This document shows, piece after piece, positions 22,689 to 30,352 of a stretch of DNA of 36,005 nt. The notes under the pieces are model-generated. The model was not told where the DNA came from, did no database searches, and saw nothing but the letters and a program-made list of their open reading frames with translations. How positions within the stretch are numbered: position 1 is the first letter of the stretch; every line of letters starts with the position of its first letter. The position numbers were made by a program, and so were the translations under genes. Origin of the DNA: a virus; IMG/VR virus record IMGVR_UViG_3300017737_000029, positions 1 to 36,005 of that record. The stretch is one strand, 5' to 3'.

Positions 22689-22937
22689 ATGGCAAAACCT
22701 GGCAACACAGCAATTTACACACGACCTGGGTGTCCTTTCTGCACTAAAATTAAAGAAGTGTATCGAATGAAAGGTTATCCCTTTGCAGAATTCACATTAA
22801 ATGTTAACTTTACAAGAGACCAATTCTATAAAGAGTTTGGTAATGGTGCTACCTTCCCTCAAGTTCTAATCAATGGACGACAGATGGGTGGATGCACTGA
22901 AACTGTTAAGTATCTGAGAGAAAACAACTTACTGTGA
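22689..22937 (+). CDS. Glutaredoxin (82 aa)
   Basis: A small thiol-disulfide oxidoreductase, probably the electron donor for the phage ribonucleotide reductase. The active site is dithiol CPFC in YTRPGCPFCTKIKEV (residue ~14). The cis-proline loop TFPQVLIN and the glutathione-binding GGCTETVKYL motif are intact. Length fits classical glutaredoxins. It is followed by an overlapping gene starting with GTG at 22934. Confidence 0.93.
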   Translation: MAKPGNTAIYTRPGCPFCTKIKEVYRMKGYPFAEFTLNVNFTRDQFYKEFGNGATFPQVLINGRQMGGCTETVKYLRENNLL

Positions 22938-23287
22938 AGACAAAAGACACAACTGAAGTCTATCAACTGGTAGAGCGAGCACTCGATGAGGCAATGCTCA
23001 ATCAGAAATTTTTATTCAAGATGTACAACTATCTCAAGCAAGCGAAGTGGACACGACGTGAAACAAATGATTTCATTGAGTCATCCACTGCAGCACAACT
23101 GAGTAACACCGTGGAGGAGTTAAATGGTTACATCAAAGGGGGGGACCCAGTGCTACGCGAAGCGTATGGTCACATCCCCAAACCTAAGGCAAGAAAGATC
23201 AGAGACTACCTCTACAGCATCCTGGAGGGCGCTTGGCAGTATCATGCCGAGAGGAAACCTGGAAGGCGTAAGAAGGTTGCTAAATAA
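22934..23287 (+). CDS. Conserved hypothetical protein (117 aa)
   Basis: GTG 22934 overlaps the glutaredoxin stop. The protein is helical: VYQLVERALDEAMLNQ, FKMYNYLKQAKWTRRE, and a C-terminal basic tail (KPGRRKKVAK). A central AAQLSNTVEELNGYI helix is present. The basic tail suggests nucleic-acid contact. I do not recognise a family. Confidence 0.65.
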   Translation: MKTKDTTEVYQLVERALDEAMLNQKFLFKMYNYLKQAKWTRRETNDFIESSTAAQLSNTVEELNGYIKGGDPVLREAYGHIPKPKARKIRDYLYSILEGAWQYHAERKPGRRKKVAK

Positions 23288-23312
23288 TTTTAACAAGACT
23301 TAAGGAGGCATC

Positions 23313-23549
23313 ATGGCTGATCTTACATTTCTGTACATTGCCTTCTTTCTTACCCTAGGATCCTTTCTTCTAGGGTTTATCGCATCATGGAACCTGAAGC
23401 ATGTGTTTGATCTGTGGTTAGATAGAGCAGAGTATGCTGCTGTTGTTATGCACCCTGAAATGCAGGGTGAAGATGGCATGGCAGACCCAGCTGAGCTCCT
23501 CTACTTGCGGATCGCAGATGAAGATGATATGATTGATGACGAAGAGTGA
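23313..23549 (+). CDS. Single-span membrane protein with acidic tail (78 aa)
   Basis: A strong Shine-Dalgarno (AAGGAGG) precedes ATG 23313. Residues ~5-27 form a membrane helix (LYIAFFLTLGSFLLGFIASW). They are followed by a cytoplasmic domain with HPEMQGEDGM, AELLYLRIADEDD and a very acidic end. Similar N-in membrane proteins are common in cyanophages. Function unknown. Confidence 0.68.
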   Translation: MADLTFLYIAFFLTLGSFLLGFIASWNLKHVFDLWLDRAEYAAVVMHPEMQGEDGMADPAELLYLRIADEDDMIDDEE

Positions 23550-23571
23550 ATGTAAACCTACTATCTAAACC

Positions 23572-24012
23572 ATGAAACTGATGATTTCTGAAGTGCTTCA
23601 GAAAGCACATAATGCTAAGACGAAAGCAGCAAAGATTAAAATCTTGCAAGACAACAACACCCAGACACTAAGGTCTATCTTCATCATCAACTTTGATGAG
23701 AGCATAGAACCTCGTGTCCCTATGGGTGAAGATGTCCCTTATCGTCCTAACGAAGCACCTGTTGGCACTGAGCACACACTGTTGGAGAAGGAGGGTAAGA
23801 AACTCTATCGATTCTTCAAGGGTGGTGACGATACATTGCCTGGGCTGAAGATCGAGAGCATGTTTATTCAGATGCTTGAAGGACTGCATGAGAGTGAAGC
23901 AGAAGTCCTTATCAAAGCAGTGAATAAGACACTCCATAAGAAATACCGCATCACACAGTCAGTAGTTAAGGATGCATTTCCTTCTATTGAGTGGGGGGGA
24001 CGAGCTCGATGA
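23572..24012 (+). CDS. Conserved T4-like phage protein, DUF6433-like (146 aa)
   Basis: The N terminus is a basic helix (KAHNAKTKAAKIKILQD), followed by FIINFDESIEPRVPMGEDVPY and KLYRFFKGGDDTLPGLKIE. A C-terminal helical block (LHESEAEVLIKAVNKTL) follows. The layout matches a conserved family found in many T4-like phages of cyanobacteria and other marine bacteria, which I tentatively call DUF6433. No function is known to me. ATG 23581 is a possible alternative start. Confidence 0.65.
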   Translation: MKLMISEVLQKAHNAKTKAAKIKILQDNNTQTLRSIFIINFDESIEPRVPMGEDVPYRPNEAPVGTEHTLLEKEGKKLYRFFKGGDDTLPGLKIESMFIQMLEGLHESEAEVLIKAVNKTLHKKYRITQSVVKDAFPSIEWGGRAR

Positions 24013-24287
24013 GTAGAGGGATTAAAACCTTACAATCAGATTGTGACCTTCAAGCAGCAGAGGATAGATCGCTACCAACGTCAGCGTTTATCGTTTGCTA
24101 TCTGATTGAAGGTCAAGAGCACTATGACATCGTTACCAGCGGAAAGAATGTTGATATCTTTGACCATTATTGGGACAAGTATAAACATGATCTGAAATGG
24201 TACAAACAAGCAGAAGGAAGAATCAATCCCAAACTATGGCAAGATCCAAACAAACCCCCAGCAAAGGTAACCAAGGGCAAAGGATGA
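24009..24287 (+). CDS. Hypothetical protein (92 aa)
   Basis: Starts in an ATGA overlap with the gene before and ends in an ATGA overlap with the gene after. It contains SAFIVCYLIEGQEHYDIV, FDHYWDKYKHDLKWYKQAEG and a Lys/Pro-rich tail. The aromatic pattern suggests a small globular domain. No family was recognised. Confidence 0.6.
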   Translation: MSRGIKTLQSDCDLQAAEDRSLPTSAFIVCYLIEGQEHYDIVTSGKNVDIFDHYWDKYKHDLKWYKQAEGRINPKLWQDPNKPPAKVTKGKG

Positions 24288-24586
24288 CTAAAGGAGATCA
24301 AGTTTACTTCGACCCTAGACAGTCTGCTGAGCAGCAGATTGAAGACATGAAGGCAGCAGTGGATGCTGCCCTGAAGAAAGAAGAAGAGGAGCAGGAGAAA
24401 CTGAGCAACATTGAGATGGGTAAATCTATTGTTGCAGGACTCGGCACCCTCTTCATCTCACCACTGGTGCTGATGTTTATCTGGAATATGTTTATGCCAG
24501 GTTTATTCGCACTACCTGTGCTAACCTACTGGACAAGCATGGGACTAATCGTAATCTCTCGCCTGCTTATCCCTAAGAATGACTAA
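24284..24586 (+). CDS. Membrane protein with N-terminal coiled coil (100 aa)
   Basis: ATG 24284 overlaps the upstream stop and is preferred over a start at 24197 that lies within that gene. Residues ~14-45 are a charged coiled coil (AEQQIEDMKAAVDAALKKEE). Two membrane helices follow (IVAGLGTLFISPLVLMFIW and LFALPVLTYWTSMGLIVIS). The protein could be a holin-like or membrane-organising factor, which is inference. thyX begins inside its last codons. Confidence 0.65.
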   Translation: MTKGDQVYFDPRQSAEQQIEDMKAAVDAALKKEEEEQEKLSNIEMGKSIVAGLGTLFISPLVLMFIWNMFMPGLFALPVLTYWTSMGLIVISRLLIPKND

Positions 24587-25316
24587 AATTTCTCCTGTAG
24601 AGCACTCCTCTAAGGTGTGTATGGTATCTGTGACCCCTGATGCTGAGAAGCACATGGGATATGTTGCTCGTGTGAGTAACCCAAACAACCAGGACAACCC
24701 TGAGGTTGCTGGTCTACTGAAGTATTGCATCAAGCATGGGCACTGGAGTGTCTTTGAGCAAGCATTCATGACGCTTGAGATCAACACTACCAGGGGACTG
24801 GCAGCTCAGATCCTGAGGCATAGATCTTTCACCTATCAAGAGTTCTCACAACGCTATGCAGATACTAATCTGCTGAGTGAAATGATTGAGGTGCCTGATC
24901 TACGACTGCAAGACACTAAGAATCGTCAGAATAGTATTGACGCTGTAGATGTAGAGCAGAAAGCATTCTTACAGGGACGCATCCATCAATACTTTATTGA
25001 GGGAATGGATCTCTACAATGAATTACTGCGTGAAGGTATTGCAAAGGAGTGTGCTCGTTTTGTGCTCCCCCTTGCCGCACCCACCAGAATTTTCATGACT
25101 GGCTCTGTGCGTTCATGGATCCATTACATCCAACTGAGGTCTTCTAATGGCACTCAGCAGGAGCACATGGACATCGCTCAACTGTGTCAGAAGCATTTCA
25201 TCTGTCAGTTTCCTACTATCTCTAAGGCACTGGACTGGTGTCCTGAGCAGGACTGTGGATGTAATGATGATGATCAATACTGGCAAGACATACAACCCTG
25301 TTTGAGGATTGACTAA
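24579..25316 (+). CDS. thyX: Flavin-dependent thymidylate synthase ThyX (245 aa)
   Basis: ThyX makes dTMP from dUMP with methylene-tetrahydrofolate and FAD/NADPH. The family signature RHR-x-x-S is extended here as ILRHRSFTYQEFSQRY (~residues 78-93). ThyX-type features HWSVFEQAFMTLEI (FAD/dUMP region) and the C-terminal GSVRSWIHYIQLRS (catalytic Ser/Arg region) are present. The C-terminal end is a phage-type extension with several Cys (PEQDCGCNDDDQYW). Together with NrdA/NrdB it supplies DNA precursors. Confidence 0.95.
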   Translation: MTKISPVEHSSKVCMVSVTPDAEKHMGYVARVSNPNNQDNPEVAGLLKYCIKHGHWSVFEQAFMTLEINTTRGLAAQILRHRSFTYQEFSQRYADTNLLSEMIEVPDLRLQDTKNRQNSIDAVDVEQKAFLQGRIHQYFIEGMDLYNELLREGIAKECARFVLPLAAPTRIFMTGSVRSWIHYIQLRSSNGTQQEHMDIAQLCQKHFICQFPTISKALDWCPEQDCGCNDDDQYWQDIQPCLRID

Positions 25317-25495
25317 TGAGTTTCAAACTAATCAGATACATGATTACCTATTCGCTACCCGCTACAGGTAATCGTCGTCACCATAAGATCGTTGAAGCAC
25401 GGTCACAGTCTGAATCAAAGCAACTCTTTGAGTCAGATATACCTACCGCTAAGTATATTAGCAGTCAAGTTATGCCCCAAAGCAGGAGTCTGTAA
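25316..25495 (+). CDS. Small hypothetical protein (59 aa)
   Basis: The start overlaps the thyX stop (TAATG) and the stop overlaps the next start (TAATG). It is a basic protein with MSFKLIRYMITYSLPATGN and a KIVEARSQSESKQLFE helix. No family was recognised. Confidence 0.6.
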   Translation: MSFKLIRYMITYSLPATGNRRHHKIVEARSQSESKQLFESDIPTAKYISSQVMPQSRSL

Positions 25496-25725
25496 TGCCT
25501 ACATACAATGTAAAGAATCTTAAGACAGGCGAGAAACAAGAATTCTCTATGTCAATGGTCAACTATGATCAGTGGCGTAAAGATAATCCCGACTGGGATA
25601 AGGACTGGCAAGCAGGTATCGGTGGGGTAACCTACGGAGAACCTAAGCAGTCCGATGGTTTCAAAGAGGTTATGCAGAAGATGCAAGCCGACCACCCCGT
25701 AGCAAACTTGTCCCGTTACACCTAA
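25495..25725 (+). CDS. Small conserved phage protein (76 aa), FmdB-like without zinc site
   Basis: The MPTYNVKNLKTGEKQEFSMS opening is typical of small T4-like phage proteins distantly resembling FmdB zinc-ribbon proteins, but no cysteine is present here, so no metal site remains. A C-terminal SDGFKEVMQKMQADHPVANL helix is conserved in this group. Function unknown. It lies 12 bases upstream of phoH. Confidence 0.6.
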   Translation: MPTYNVKNLKTGEKQEFSMSMVNYDQWRKDNPDWDKDWQAGIGGVTYGEPKQSDGFKEVMQKMQADHPVANLSRYT

Positions 25726-25737
25726 CCAACACCCTCT

Positions 25738-26502
25738 ATGCCAACATCTGTTAAGTCCAAGACACGCCGTCGCTCCATGAAACTGGAGACACTCACAGCA
25801 AAGCAAATGAGAAGAAAGAAACCTATTAATCTTGAGCATCTCAAGCAGATTAATCCACTCACAGACAATCAAGAAACTATCTTCAACTCTTTTGCTGAAG
25901 GTAAAAACCTAGTCCTGCATGGTGCCGCTGGCACAGGCAAGACTTTTATTAGTCTTTACTTAGCATTGCGTGAGGTTCTGGACCCAGAGACTCCATACGA
26001 GAAGGTCTACATGGTCCGATCACTGGTGCCTACGAGAGAGATTGGTTTCTTGCCAGGTGATCACGAGGACAAAGCAAACCTATACCAGATACCATACAAG
26101 AATATGGTGAAGTATATGTTTGAGATGCCAGATGACAATGCGTTTGAAGCACTGTATGCTAACCTCAGAGCACAAGAGTCTGTCTCGTTCTGGTCTACCT
26201 CATTCATTCGTGGCGTGACACTTGACAGGTGCATTATAATAGTGGATGAGTTTAGTAATCTCAACTTCCATGAGCTTGATTCCATTATCACTCGTGTTGG
26301 TGAGGATGCTAAGATCATCTTCTCTGGTGACTACTCCCAGTCTGATCTACTGAAATCTAATGAGCGCAATGGCGTGCTTGACTTCATGAAGATCCTACAA
26401 TCTATGCCATCCTTCGACTGTGTTGAGTTTGGTATCGAGGACATCGTAAGGTCTGGGTTAGTGAAAGAGTATCTTGTATCTAAAATTAACATGGGAATGT
26501 GA
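25738..26502 (+). CDS. phoH: PhoH-like ATPase (254 aa)
   Basis: A P-loop NTPase of the PhoH family, very common in marine phages. Walker A is GAAGTGKTF (~residue 61) and Walker B is CIIIVDEFSN (~164). The sensor region KIIFSGDYSQSDL (~200) and YMVRSLVPTREIGFLPGD (~90) are family hallmarks. The N-terminal ~20 residues are basic. The role in infection is not settled; phosphate-stress response and RNA-helicase-type activity have been proposed for the family. It is followed directly by the nuclease gene. Confidence 0.95.
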   Translation: MPTSVKSKTRRRSMKLETLTAKQMRRKKPINLEHLKQINPLTDNQETIFNSFAEGKNLVLHGAAGTGKTFISLYLALREVLDPETPYEKVYMVRSLVPTREIGFLPGDHEDKANLYQIPYKNMVKYMFEMPDDNAFEALYANLRAQESVSFWSTSFIRGVTLDRCIIIVDEFSNLNFHELDSIITRVGEDAKIIFSGDYSQSDLLKSNERNGVLDFMKILQSMPSFDCVEFGIEDIVRSGLVKEYLVSKINMGM

Positions 26503-27177
26503 ATGTCTTTTAATTATGTTGGTCCTGCTTCTCCTCTCACTGAGTTAGAGAGCAGGACTCTTCCTCACGGAAGGTTCTATAAGACCGATAGTGGTTGGAT
26601 GCCTAGCGTCACAACTGTTGTCGGTCATAATACTAAGGCGGGTATCCTTGCCTGGGAGAAGAGAGTAGGATACACTGAGGCAGAGCGTGTCCGCCGTGCT
26701 GCATCGTGGCGTGGCACCCAATACCATACCATCGTGGAGCACTATCTAAACAATGACTTGGAGAAAATTAAAGAAAGCAAAGGTCTTCCCAAGTACCTTT
26801 TCGGGTTTGCTCGTAAGGATCTTGATCGTATTTCTAACATTCATTGTATTGAAGCCCCTCTTCATTCTCTTAAGTTGGGTCTTGCTGGTAGGGTTGATTG
26901 TATTGCTGAGTTTGATAACTCTCTAGCAATCATTGACTTCAAGACCACAACTAGGATCAAGAAGGAGGAGTATCTTAAGTCATACTTTGTACAGGAAGCA
27001 GCATATGCTTACATGTATTACGAGATGACTGGTGTTGAGGTAGACAAACTTGTTACATTATCTGTGGCAGAGGATGGGCAGATGCAAATTGTAGAGAAGT
27101 ATGATAAGATACCTTATATGGATACCCTAATCAAATGGATCGAAGAGTATCGTTACTATGTCGAGGGACTTAAATGA
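26503..27177 (+). CDS. PD-(D/E)XK exonuclease, MGME1/RecB-like (224 aa)
   Basis: Likely a single-strand-specific exonuclease. The core reads LAGRVDCIAEFDNSLAIIDF followed by KTTTR, giving the Asp and D-x-K catalytic residues (~residues 126-147), and QEAAYAYMYYE (~165) supplies the Q-x-x-x-Y motif of RecB/Cas4-type nucleases. An N-terminal GTQYHTIVEHYL helix carries the family His. Homologues in T4-like cyanophages are often labelled MGME1-like. It starts right after the phoH stop, and its end overlaps gene 33. Confidence 0.82.
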   Translation: MSFNYVGPASPLTELESRTLPHGRFYKTDSGWMPSVTTVVGHNTKAGILAWEKRVGYTEAERVRRAASWRGTQYHTIVEHYLNNDLEKIKESKGLPKYLFGFARKDLDRISNIHCIEAPLHSLKLGLAGRVDCIAEFDNSLAIIDFKTTTRIKKEEYLKSYFVQEAAYAYMYYEMTGVEVDKLVTLSVAEDGQMQIVEKYDKIPYMDTLIKWIEEYRYYVEGLK

Positions 27178-27419
27178 AAGAGATTGAAGAAAAATTCATG
27201 ACTCAGGGTAAGTTTACCTCACTCGTAGAAATGCGAGTCAAAGACTCCCAAGGACTCATCAACTACATAGAAGCAGTTGCGTCTGTTTGTGAGGAGTTTG
27301 AGATTGAAGTTGAAACTGTCAGTAAACTGATCTCTAAACCACTCAAGGACAAAATCAAATGGGACGCCCAGCAATTAAATTACATTAAACGAACGAGCAA
27401 AGCGATCTTGCCCCTATGA
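27174..27419 (+). CDS. 33: Late-promoter transcription accessory protein, gp33-like (81 aa)
   Basis: T4 gp33 bridges RNA polymerase and the sliding clamp gp45 so that the gp55 sigma factor can use late promoters. The C-terminal part fits the conserved gp33 pattern: a helix with INYIEAVASVCEEFEIEVET, then LISKPLKDKIKWDAQQLNYI and a basic end. The protein is shorter than T4 gp33 (112 aa), as is usual in cyanophages. It is consistent with the many CTAAATA and TATAAATA late boxes in the window. The ATG overlaps the nuclease stop. Confidence 0.8.
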   Translation: MKEIEEKFMTQGKFTSLVEMRVKDSQGLINYIEAVASVCEEFEIEVETVSKLISKPLKDKIKWDAQQLNYIKRTSKAILPL

Positions 27420-27784
27420 CTGACAACGAATTTTTCAAGAGCGACGTAGTAAAAGATGAGGTAGAGCAGATTCAGGAGTGCTATACAGAACTCTTGAAGA
27501 TGTCTGCTGGTCTTAAAGAGTTTGATCCAGAGCAGCGTCTGGAGCATGTAGAGAAAACCCTAGAGTTGATCGCCAAGCAAAAAGTATTTTACTCACGCTT
27601 GGCACTAGCATCTCATGGGATGGATCCTACTGATGAGAATGACAATGAAGCGAAGTATGTCAAGGATCGTATTGATCTCTTGTCACAGGAGTATTCTGGT
27701 GGATTGAATCTCATGATGATCCTACAGACAATGGAAGACAAACTACAGGCGTGGCGTAAGGAGTTACGTGATGCCAAATCCTAA
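27416..27784 (+). CDS. DUF1825 family protein (122 aa)
   Basis: Matches the cyanobacterial DUF1825 pattern: NEFFKSDVVKDEVEQIQECY at the start, FDPEQRLEHVEKTLELI in the middle, then KQKVFYSRLAL and a helical end (LMMILQTMEDKLQAWRKEL). DUF1825 occurs almost only in cyanobacteria and their phages, which supports host range. The function is unknown. It starts overlapping the gene 33 stop and sits in the replication/transcription cluster. Confidence 0.82.
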   Translation: MTDNEFFKSDVVKDEVEQIQECYTELLKMSAGLKEFDPEQRLEHVEKTLELIAKQKVFYSRLALASHGMDPTDENDNEAKYVKDRIDLLSQEYSGGLNLMMILQTMEDKLQAWRKELRDAKS

Positions 27785-27923
27785 CCAACTGTACGAGGAC
27801 ATGCAGAAACTCGATGACCTATACGAGGAGCTGCTGTGGGGTCCTGATGACGAGTTACAATTCACCCATGACGGTGAGAAGGTCCTGATCATAAACCGCA
27901 CACAGGCGCTTGACAAACGCTAA
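27771..27923 (+). CDS. Small acidic protein (50 aa)
   Basis: Overlaps the end of the DUF1825 gene by 14 bases. The product is acidic (LYEDMQKLDDLYEELLWGPD) with a strand-like end (QFTHDGEKVLIINRTQAL). The final codons CTT GAC AAA carry the TTGACA -35 element of the gp32 promoter. No family was recognised. Confidence 0.6.
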   Translation: MPNPNQLYEDMQKLDDLYEELLWGPDDELQFTHDGEKVLIINRTQALDKR

Positions 27924-27941
27924 ATACTATGCCACTATAAT
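27910..27941 (+). promoter_or_regulatory. gene 32 promoter region (TTGACA, CTAAATA, TATAAT)
   Basis: TTGACA (27910-27915), CTAAATA late box (27920-27926) and a perfect TATAAT (27936-27941) all lie within 32 bases. The TTGACA-TATAAT spacing of 20 is wide for sigma70, so the exact early start is uncertain. The arrangement resembles the dual promoter at 11077. Confidence 0.55.
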
Positions 27942-27983
27942 ACGGTGGCAAATACAAAACACACAACCACAACGGAGAAACAC

Positions 27984-28922
27984 ATGTCTTTTGCAAGTCT
28001 CAAGAAAAAGTCAGGCACGTTTGATAAGCTGACTCAACAGATTGAGAAGATGTCCAAACCCCAAGGCGCTGGTCCTGATGAGCGACTTTGGAAACCTGGG
28101 GTGGACAAGAGCGGTAACGGTTATGCCGTGATCCGTTTCCTCCCTGAGCCTGATGGTGAAGACCTTCCTTGGGCACAGGTGTGGAGCCACGCTTTCCAAG
28201 GTCCTGGCGGATGGTATATTGAAAACTCCCTCACCACATTGGGTCAGAAAGATCCTGTTGGTGAATTGAATCGCACACTATGGAATAGTGGTCTCGATGC
28301 TGACAAAGAGGTTGCTCGTAAGCAGAAGCGTAAGCTTTCCTACTACAGTAACATCTATGTCGTGAAGGATCAACTGAATCCTCAGAATGAGGGTAAAGTA
28401 TTCCTGTATAAGTATGGTAAGAAGATCCACGACAAGGTGGTGTCCTCTATGCAACCACAGTTCGAGGATGAGACTCCTGTCAATCCTTTTGACATGTGGC
28501 AAGGCGCTGATTTCCGTATCAAGATCCAAACCATTGGTGGATACTGGAATTATGATAAGTCTGACTTCGCTGCACCTGCTACGCTGGGTGGATTTAGTGA
28601 TGAGCAACTTGAAGATATCTGGAAGTCTCAGCATTCCCTCAAGGAATTCACTGATCCTACAGCATTCAAGCCTTATGAGAAGTTGGAAGAGCGTTTGAAT
28701 ATGGTCCTCAACAGGGGTCGTACTCAGGTCCGCACTCGTGACGAGTCCTTTGAGGATGAGTCTGAGGGTCGTGGCAACTTCAACTCTCCTGACATCATGT
28801 CAGTTGCACCACTGTCACAACCTGACACCACACCCAGTGGATTCGGTGCTAAGATTGAAGAGTTAAACAAAGCAGACGATGGTCCTGACCTGGACTACTT
28901 CGCTGCACTCGCCAACGACTGA
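27984..28922 (+). CDS. 32: Single-stranded DNA-binding protein gp32 (312 aa)
   Basis: gp32 coats single-stranded DNA during replication and recombination. The N-terminal basic SFASLKKKSG is the cooperativity (LAST-like) segment. The core shows WYIENSLTTLGQ, RKLSYYSNIYVVKD and NEGKVFLYKYGKKIHDK, closely parallel to T4 gp32, and the C-terminal tail is acidic (DDGPDLDYFAALAND), used for partner proteins. The three Cys ligands of the T4 zinc site are absent, and the whole protein has no cysteine. ATG 27984 fits the family start; an in-frame GTG at 27945 is rejected. The next gene starts in the stop overlap. Confidence 0.95.
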   Translation: MSFASLKKKSGTFDKLTQQIEKMSKPQGAGPDERLWKPGVDKSGNGYAVIRFLPEPDGEDLPWAQVWSHAFQGPGGWYIENSLTTLGQKDPVGELNRTLWNSGLDADKEVARKQKRKLSYYSNIYVVKDQLNPQNEGKVFLYKYGKKIHDKVVSSMQPQFEDETPVNPFDMWQGADFRIKIQTIGGYWNYDKSDFAAPATLGGFSDEQLEDIWKSQHSLKEFTDPTAFKPYEKLEERLNMVLNRGRTQVRTRDESFEDESEGRGNFNSPDIMSVAPLSQPDTTPSGFGAKIEELNKADDGPDLDYFAALAND

Positions 28923-29197
28923 TGAAACTACTTGCCCTTCCCCTTCTGCTGCTACTGTCTGCGGCACCCGCCAACGCAATAACCTGGAAGGAATTCTGGG
29001 AGCCGTTTGATGGGGATCGGCATTACCATTACCATGATTCACACATCCACAGGGACTATTACAGACCCCGTAGACGCATGTGTGAGGTGCAAGTAACCCG
29101 ACGTGTTTGGATCCCTGGCTATTGGTTAGGGCATCACCAATACATCGAGGGTTACTACGAGAAGCAGACACGTCTGAAGTACAGACCGTGCCGTTGA
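28922..29197 (+). CDS. Exported His-rich small protein (91 aa)
   Basis: The start overlaps the gp32 stop (TGATG). A signal peptide (LLALPLLLLLSAAPANA, cleavage before ITWKEF) is followed by a His-rich stretch (HYHYHDSHIHRDYY), a basic patch and a WIPGYW motif near the C terminus with two Cys. The His cluster suggests metal binding in the periplasm. The WIPGYW element recalls YXWGXW-type repeats of secreted proteins. Its position right behind a DNA-binding protein is odd and may reflect operon convenience. Confidence 0.7.
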   Translation: MKLLALPLLLLLSAAPANAITWKEFWEPFDGDRHYHYHDSHIHRDYYRPRRRMCEVQVTRRVWIPGYWLGHHQYIEGYYEKQTRLKYRPCR

Positions 29198-29276
29198 CCT
29201 CATATATTATTTGACTTTTGAGTTACAGGATCGGCGGAAAAAAATTCGGGGTAATTTTTAGTCTCCAGGGTTTTTC

Positions 29277-29283
29277 CTAAATA
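29277..29283 (+). promoter_or_regulatory. Late promoter box
   Basis: CTAAATA 23 bases before ATG 29307. The surrounding 29198-29306 gap also holds an A-rich and T-rich stretch but no clear terminator. Confidence 0.6.
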
Positions 29284-29306
29284 TCAAGTGATAAAGGATG
29301 TAATTA

Positions 29307-29621
29307 ATGTTATCAACTGCTTATCGCCTACGAATGGAATTCATTTGTAAGCGCATTGCTAACGGCGAAGAAGTCAAACTAGACGACATGATCTGGGCAA
29401 ACAAACTTGCAAAGGCAAATACCTCTGCTAATGAAATGTTGAAAATCGCACGTCGCCAGATTACATACAATATTGAAGAAGGCAGCACAGACGATTTTCT
29501 GAATAGGATGGGATTAGGTGATCCCGACCCATCCAACCACAAAAAGGGATTTACTGACGCCGACGACATTAAGAGTTGGTTTCATCAAGAAAAACCTGAT
29601 GATTGGAGACAACGTGACTGA
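29307..29621 (+). CDS. Conserved hypothetical protein (104 aa)
   Basis: Starts behind a CTAAATA late box. The N-terminal half is helical and basic (RLRMEFICKRIANGEEV, IWANKLAKANTSANEML) and the C-terminal half is acidic and Asp/Pro-rich, ending EKPDDWRQRD. No motif of known function is visible. It is the first gene of a five-gene string of small genes. Confidence 0.62.
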   Translation: MLSTAYRLRMEFICKRIANGEEVKLDDMIWANKLAKANTSANEMLKIARRQITYNIEEGSTDDFLNRMGLGDPDPSNHKKGFTDADDIKSWFHQEKPDDWRQRD

Positions 29622-29745
29622 TTATGTCTGTGTCCAAACATGGGATCCTATTTTTGAGTGTATGCGCTATCATTGGGTACACAAGTCAGAAGAGGATCCA
29701 GTGCAATTCGTGAAAAACCTCAATCCAGAGCAAAACGTGCTATGA
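29614..29745 (+). CDS. Small hypothetical protein (43 aa)
   Basis: GTG 29614 overlaps the upstream stop (GTGACTGA) and has a GGAG Shine-Dalgarno at 29604-29607. The product is Trp/Cys-containing (DYVCVQTWDPIFECMRY) with a basic-acidic end. Its stop overlaps the next ATG. Confidence 0.5.
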   Translation: MTDYVCVQTWDPIFECMRYHWVHKSEEDPVQFVKNLNPEQNVL

Positions 29746-30041
29746 GTAGCAAGATGATGTTCTTGGTTGACACTGGCAATGGCAGGTGTGTCAGTCATGA
29801 TGGATATATTCAACTTGGTAGTTTCTCTCATAGTGTAGAGAAGCACCTTGAACTGTGTCCTGAGCAAGAGTGGCAAGTGACCTATTGGATGCCTGATCCA
29901 TTTCGTATCAGATATCCAAGACCAAACTATCAACATACCATGAAGGCGAATGAAGGCTCCCCTAGGACCGATAACGCTACTGATAGCAGACCAAGAGACT
30001 TCCCTGATCAACCAACTGAAAGACTGGAAAGGACATTATGA
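29742..30041 (+). CDS. Hypothetical protein (99 aa)
   Basis: ATG 29742 (ATGA overlap) is preferred over a GTG at 29658 that lies inside the preceding gene. The sequence has SSKMMFLVDTGNGRCVSH, then EWQVTYWMPDPFRIRYPRP and a Thr/Arg/Asp-rich end. No family was recognised. Confidence 0.58.
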   Translation: MSSKMMFLVDTGNGRCVSHDGYIQLGSFSHSVEKHLELCPEQEWQVTYWMPDPFRIRYPRPNYQHTMKANEGSPRTDNATDSRPRDFPDQPTERLERTL

Positions 30042-30352
30042 ATGATGCGAATATCACACCAGAAACTTATCAAAAGATGGAAGATGAGTTTCGCGAAGAG
30101 GGACTTGCTTTCACTATTACTATTCCTACACAGGAAGCAATTGATGAGTGGTATAACGCTCCTGCACTGCCTTACAACACACCAGAACCTGTCGATATGG
30201 TTGCTGAGATGTGGAAGAAGCATAGAGAGCAACCTGAATCTGGTCCTGAAGCAGATAAAATTGCAGGACTTGCTCTTATCAGAAGAGCAGGTGGTTTATT
30301 GAATGCTCAAGTTGAATACCTAGACAACAAAATTGTGATTACTTATGGATGA
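30038..30352 (+). CDS. Hypothetical acidic protein (104 aa)
   Basis: Starts in an ATGA overlap. The N-terminal part is acidic (ITPETYQKMEDEFREEGLAF), and the C-terminal part contains DKIAGLALIRRAGGLLNAQ and EYLDNKIVITYG. The last segment resembles a small beta-hairpin. No function assigned. Confidence 0.6.
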   Translation: MNDANITPETYQKMEDEFREEGLAFTITIPTQEAIDEWYNAPALPYNTPEPVDMVAEMWKKHREQPESGPEADKIAGLALIRRAGGLLNAQVEYLDNKIVITYG

